Shown piece by piece: positions 15,837 through 19,080 of a stretch of DNA of 19,080 bases; the first letter of the stretch is position 1; every line of letters begins with the position of its first letter. Under the pieces are notes generated by a model that did not search any database, was not told the DNA's origin, and saw only the letters and a program-made list of their open reading frames with translations. Position numbers and translations under genes: made by a program. Origin of the DNA: a bacterium UBA2214 (GTDB lineage Bacteria > Zhuqueibacterota > Zhuqueibacteria > Residuimicrobiales > Residuimicrobiaceae); assembly GCA_002327255.1 (NCBI GenBank), contig DCUM01000014.1:1-19080 (forward strand). Direction: 5' to 3'.

Positions 15837-17276
15837 TCAATAAGAGATGATTTTTTCTCCGGATACGAGTACGTGCATCCGGTATTGTTCCAGAATCCGC
15901 ACCCAATCTTCTTCCGGGTACGGATGCCGCAAATCTATCGAGTTAACCGTTTCTTCGTTTTGTCCCAGCCAGCTGTAGGCGAGTTCCGCCAGTTCCAGGG
16001 AAGCGGGCAGAAGACCCTGCAGAAAGACCTTCATTTTTTCATACAACGCTGCGGGATTCGCCGCCACATGGGCTTCAGGCGCCGGCAGCGGCCAGATGCC
16101 CGGCGAAGGCAGTTGCCTTCCGGGCCGGCCATCGCCGAGCCAGCAATGGAAAAGCCCCCAATCGGGATGCAGGAAAAATACCCGGACAAATCCGGCATCC
16201 GCAGCGGGCAATATCACCACACGGGCATAGCGGCTGCGCTGCCGCAGCGGCCGCATGCGCACCTGAAGCTGGCGATTGATCGGCGGATCGAAAGCGCGGA
16301 TGGATTCATACTCCAGCAGCAGCGCATCCAGTTCCGAACCGGTCAGCTGATACTCAAACCGATAGAGCCGATCGCGGATGGCGCTGAGCTTGGCGTCGGC
16401 TTCGATGCCGGGTGCGAAGTAACTGCTCAGCCGGCGCGCCAGGTTTTTGCTTTTTCCGGCATAGATCACCTCCCCGTCGCGGTCGCGCATGAGATACACG
16501 CCCGGCGCCGGGGGAATCTGACGGATGGCATCGGCATCGAATCCGTAAGGACTATAATCAAAAGCCGGGGCCGGCTGGAGCAGAATGCGCCATAAATCGC
16601 CGCAATCACTACTGCCGCTTTCTTGCGCCCGTGCGATGAAATATTCCCACAGCGCCTGCAAATCCGCCACGCTTTCCTGAATATCTCCCTCCATATGCAG
16701 ACGCTGTCCGAGAAAATGGGCGAGCTGTCCGGGCGTCCGAAAGCGTGGTGCATCGAACAATTGTTGTGTCAGCCTGCGGATGTTGAGAAGCGGCGCGTCC
16801 AGCTCTTGCCCGAGCAATTCCATCTGGGCTGACGTGAGGAGGCTGATCTGATTGCCAAATCCATCGCAAACCACAAAAGCCGGCGACTGCTCAAGAACCT
16901 GGCTGAAAAGGCCGGATAGCGCCCGGATGAATTCCACTCTATCGGCCGCAGCTGTGTGTGCGGAAAATAAAATGCGTTCCTTGCACCACAACGCGCAACC
17001 GAAACCGCGCCATTCGCGCCAGTTTGCACATTGCGATGGCATTGCCCGGCAGAGGAGATAAGTGGTTTCGTCCGCAGGCAGAGCGTTTGCCGGCTTGTAT
17101 ATCCAGGTATCTTCTGAAACGCGATCCACCGCATCATGGCCGTCAAGCAAAGCGGAAATGACAGAGATCGCAGCGGCGCCGGGAATGTTTTTCATGTGCA
17201 ATACCGCTGCCGCCAGCTCCGTGGCGGTCACCGGCTGCCGGCATTGACGCAGATATTTGACCAGAGGCTCGCTCAT
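15837..17276 (-). CDS. GIY-YIG nuclease protein with an N-terminal winged-helix-like segment and a degenerate DnaQ-like domain
   Basis: This 479-aa protein combines three parts. Residues 1-62 resemble a winged helix. Residues about 70-217 fit the layout of a DnaQ/DEDD exonuclease (FVVCDGFGNQISLL, then PLLNIRRLTQQLFD, then GDIQESVADLQALW), but the acidic catalytic motifs appear lost: no DxE, and the FD motif reads FG. Residues 255-336 are a UvrC/Cho-type GIY-YIG nuclease: GVY (259-261), YAG (272-274), Arg281/282, the likely metal-binding Glu322 in LLLEYE, and Asn334. The C-terminal 140 residues are unassigned. ATG 17276 begins 7 bp after the upstream stop; the extension to 17345 overlaps the neighbour and is not coding. 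The nuclease part looks intact and would nick or cut DNA, perhaps in repair. DnaQ plus GIY-YIG fusions are known; loss of the exonuclease site is my reading. Confidence 0.82.
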   Translation of the reverse strand: MSEPLVKYLRQCRQPVTATELAAAVLHMKNIPGAAAISVISALLDGHDAVDRVSEDTWIYKPANALPADETTYLLCRAMPSQCANWREWRGFGCALWCKERILFSAHTAAADRVEFIRALSGLFSQVLEQSPAFVVCDGFGNQISLLTSAQMELLGQELDAPLLNIRRLTQQLFDAPRFRTPGQLAHFLGQRLHMEGDIQESVADLQALWEYFIARAQESGSSDCGDLWRILLQPAPAFDYSPYGFDADAIRQIPPAPGVYLMRDRDGEVIYAGKSKNLARRLSSYFAPGIEADAKLSAIRDRLYRFEYQLTGSELDALLLEYESIRAFDPPINRQLQVRMRPLRQRSRYARVVILPAADAGFVRVFFLHPDWGLFHCWLGDGRPGRQLPSPGIWPLPAPEAHVAANPAALYEKMKVFLQGLLPASLELAELAYSWLGQNEETVNSIDLRHPYPEEDWVRILEQYRMHVLVSGEKIISY

Positions 17277-17283
17277 GCCCCGC

Positions 17284-17775
17284 TCATGGTGCCGGGGGCG
17301 GCGACCAGGCGCCAGGGGTCTGCGCCTTGCCAAACAGCGCCACACCGAGAACCCCGCCGATCATCCCGGCGATACAATCGGTGACCAGATTGATCATAAA
17401 AACCATGACGATCAATCCCTGAGACAGGACGCTCTCTGAAAACTGACCGATTAAATTATCCAGTTCCGGATTCTCCGCCAATTCGGCGATCTCTTTGAGC
17501 CATTCGATGCTCAATCCGCCCAGCGCCGCGGTGAGCGCCGTTGACATGACGGCGCCGAAGCAACCCGCCATCAGGCCCAGCAGTGCACCATCACTGGAGA
17601 GCATGGGCACGCCGGGATCGAGGTCGCGGCGATAGAGATAGACGGCCACAACGCCACCGATGATGACGCCCGCGCAACAGGCGCAGTTGACCAGACTGAT
17701 GACCGGCACGGAACTCAAAACGGCTATGACCACACCGCCCCAGACAGCCGGTACCAGTTTACCGGGTTGCTGCAT
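17284..17775 (-). CDS. Small polytopic membrane protein of unknown function
   Basis: This 163-aa protein has four likely membrane helices (about 8-28, 33-48, 63-86 and 119-148). A short cysteine-rich turn (NCACCAG, Cys31/33/34) lies between the first two, a hydrophilic helix at 91-115 (EWLKEIAELAENPELDNLIG) separates the third and fourth, and the tail is proline-rich. Glycine-rich helices (GVIIGGVVAV, DGALLGLMAG) suggest tight packing. I know no function. The open frame reaches 17946, but the extension reads through a hairpin and promoter and is rich in His/Arg/Pro. ATG 17775 has GGAGGAGG directly upstream. It begins the GIY-YIG/M14 gene group, 7 bp before the GIY-YIG start. Confidence 0.8.
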   Translation of the reverse strand: MQQPGKLVPAVWGGVVIAVLSSVPVISLVNCACCAGVIIGGVVAVYLYRRDLDPGVPMLSSDGALLGLMAGCFGAVMSTALTAALGGLSIEWLKEIAELAENPELDNLIGQFSESVLSQGLIVMVFMINLVTDCIAGMIGGVLGVALFGKAQTPGAWSPPPAP

Positions 17776-17818
17776 ACCTCCTCCTGAAAATAGATACGCG
17801 CTATCGTTCGAGTATGCA

Positions 17819-17850
17819 GAAAGATACGTCTTTTTTTTCTGGGAATGAAA
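17819..17850 (-). promoter_or_regulatory. Candidate Bacteroidota-type promoter for the membrane protein operon
   Basis: On the minus strand TTTC (17850-17847) is followed after 20 nt by TATCTTTC (17826-17819), one base off in each element of the Bacteroidota consensus. The start would be near 17812, about 36 nt before ATG 17775. Core and spacing match the two other promoter candidates in the window. Confidence 0.4.
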
Positions 17851-17915
17851 TAATTTTTCAGGGTGGTGTGGGTATCCGCCGAAATAGCCGCGGGGGTGGC
17901 GTTTGTGGCGCATCA

Positions 17916-17941
17916 CGTCCCGGGGCCGAAACCCCGGGACG
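17916..17941 (-). terminator. GC-rich hairpin after the trpB-like gene
   Basis: A perfect 10-bp stem (17916-17925 with 17932-17941) with a 6-nt loop lies 17 bp after the trpB-like stop. No T-run follows on either strand, so it is not a classical intrinsic terminator. It may be a pause or processing site, a Rho-linked end, or a dispersed palindrome. Confidence 0.45.
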
Positions 17942-17958
17942 ATCACCTGCTCGCTCGG

Positions 17959-19080
17959 CTAAATCTGCGGTTTGGGATAATTGTCCATGTAATGAATCGA
18001 TTTGGCAATATCCTCCTCCGGCAAGGGGTAATTGACCAGGTCGCCGCGGAAGTAGAGTTCATATCCGCGCAGGTCCATCAAACCATGTCCGCTGAGGTTG
18101 AAGAGGATGACGCGTTCCTTGCCCTCTTCTTTGGCCTTGCGCGCCTCATCGACGACCGCAGCGATGGCATGGCCGCTCTCCGGCGCCGGTATGATGCCTT
18201 CCGTGCGCGCAAAGAGAACGGAAGAATCGTACACATCGAGCTGTTCCATCGCGCGCGGCGAGATCAATCCCAGATTGATGCAGTGGCTGATCAGCGGCGC
18301 GACCCCGTGATAGCGCAGTCCGCCGGCATGAATCGGAGGCGGCACGAATTTATGGCCGAGGGAATGCATGGCCAGTAACGGCGTCAACTCGGCCAGATCG
18401 CCGTGATCGTAGGAGAAGGGCGCCCGGGTCATGGTCGGACAGGAAGAGGGTTCGACGGGGATGATGTCGATGTCCGCGCCGTTGATTTTGTCGAGGACAA
18501 ACGGAAAGGCGATGCCGGCGAAATTGCTGCCGCCGCCGACACAGCCGATGACGGTGTGCACTTTTTTCTCTCCCGCCAGCGCCAGTTGCTTTTTCGCCTC
18601 CAGACCGATGATGGTTTGATGCAACAGGACGTGATTGAGCACGCTGCCCAGTGAATAACGGGTCTTGCCACTGGGGTCGGTCACCGCCTCCTCGACCGCT
18701 TCACTGATGGCCAATCCCAGACTGCCCGGCGTATCGGGAAATTCCTGCAACATGGCGCGACCGGCGTTGGTTTCTGTGCTGGGGCTGGGTATGCAGCGCG
18801 CACCCCAGGTCTCCATCATGGAGCGGCGATAGGGTTTCTGGTCAAAACTGATGCGCACCATGTACACTTTGCACTCCAGTCCCAGCAGGGCACAGGCAAA
18901 GCCGAGGGCCGAGCCCCACTGGCCGGCGCCGGTCTCGGTGGTCAGTTTTTTGATGCCAAATACCTTGTTATAATAGGCCTGGGCGACGGCGGTGTTGGGT
19001 TTATGGCTGCCCGCCGGGCTGATGCTCTCGTTCTTGTAATAGATGCGCGCCGGTGTTCCCAGGGCTTTTTCCAGGCCGCG
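17959..19080 (-). CDS. trpB: Tryptophan synthase beta chain, TrpB2 type (5' end beyond the window)
   Basis: This PLP enzyme condenses indole with serine to make tryptophan. The visible 373 codons run to the right edge, so the N-terminus (perhaps 60-80 residues) is missing. Numbered from the first visible codon, the PLP lysine is Lys27 in GSHKPNTA. TETGAGQWG follows at 48-56 and the phosphate loop GGGSN at 182-186. HAGGLRYHGV and a C-terminal extension mark the TrpB2 subgroup, which often occurs apart from trpA and may use free indole. No other trp gene is in the window, consistent with a stand-alone TrpB2. Downstream come a hairpin and the promoter of the membrane protein gene. Confidence 0.92.
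   Translation of the reverse strand, partial: RGLEKALGTPARIYYKNESISPAGSHKPNTAVAQAYYNKVFGIKKLTTETGAGQWGSALGFACALLGLECKVYMVRISFDQKPYRRSMMETWGARCIPSPSTETNAGRAMLQEFPDTPGSLGLAISEAVEEAVTDPSGKTRYSLGSVLNHVLLHQTIIGLEAKKQLALAGEKKVHTVIGCVGGGSNFAGIAFPFVLDKINGADIDIIPVEPSSCPTMTRAPFSYDHGDLAELTPLLAMHSLGHKFVPPPIHAGGLRYHGVAPLISHCINLGLISPRAMEQLDVYDSSVLFARTEGIIPAPESGHAIAAVVDEARKAKEEGKERVILFNLSGHGLMDLRGYELYFRGDLVNYPLPEEDIAKSIHYMDNYPKPQI

Overview
The window looks like a chromosomal segment of an anaerobic or fermentative bacterium of the FCB group (Bacteroidota, Calditrichota, KSB1 and relatives). The main evidence is two C-terminal type IX secretion (T9SS/Por) sorting domains, one in the 824-aa secreted protein (PNPFNP followed by a Y-D-L-L-G-R module) and one in an orphan fragment near 7.6-7.9 kb. 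Three intergenic sequences also fit the Bacteroidota-type promoter (TTTG, 20 nt, TAnnTTTG). The phylum assignment is an inference; no rRNA or other phylogenetic marker is present. Almost every gene lies on the minus strand, so the order of transcription runs from right to left.

Right part (about 12.0-19.1 kb): a TrpB2-type tryptophan synthase beta chain cut by the right edge, followed by a GC-rich hairpin. Next is a promoter-led group: a small four-helix membrane protein, a GIY-YIG protein with a decayed exonuclease-like middle, and a secreted M14 zinc carboxypeptidase. After an 80-bp gap come a helical hypothetical protein, a STAS (anti-sigma-factor-antagonist type) protein with its own candidate promoter, and a large T9SS-sorted secreted protein that ends in a strong intrinsic terminator.

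Middle (7.1-9.5 kb): a YqhD-type iron-dependent alcohol/aldehyde reductase, then about 1.2 kb with almost no genes. That stretch holds an intrinsic terminator, a 13-bp tandem repeat, a plus-strand T9SS sorting-domain remnant, several inverted repeats, and an exact 37-bp direct repeat whose copies are separated by exactly 37 bp.

Left part (0.15-7.15 kb): a tightly packed five-gene operon with gaps of 7 and 3 bp and overlaps of 4 and 8 bp. It encodes mannose-6-phosphate isomerase, an exported serine beta-lactamase-fold hydrolase, an exported penicillin-acylase-family Ntn hydrolase, an alpha/beta hydrolase and the lipid II flippase MurJ. It joins sugar-nucleotide precursor supply and peptidoglycan export with three hydrolases; two of these belong to families that act on beta-lactam or acyl-amide substrates.

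The most notable observations are the decayed exonuclease plus GIY-YIG fusion, the hydrolase-MurJ operon, the three matching promoters with identical spacing, and the 37/37 repeat. None of these alone proves a new system. No CRISPR-Cas genes, transposase, tRNA or rRNA were recognised.
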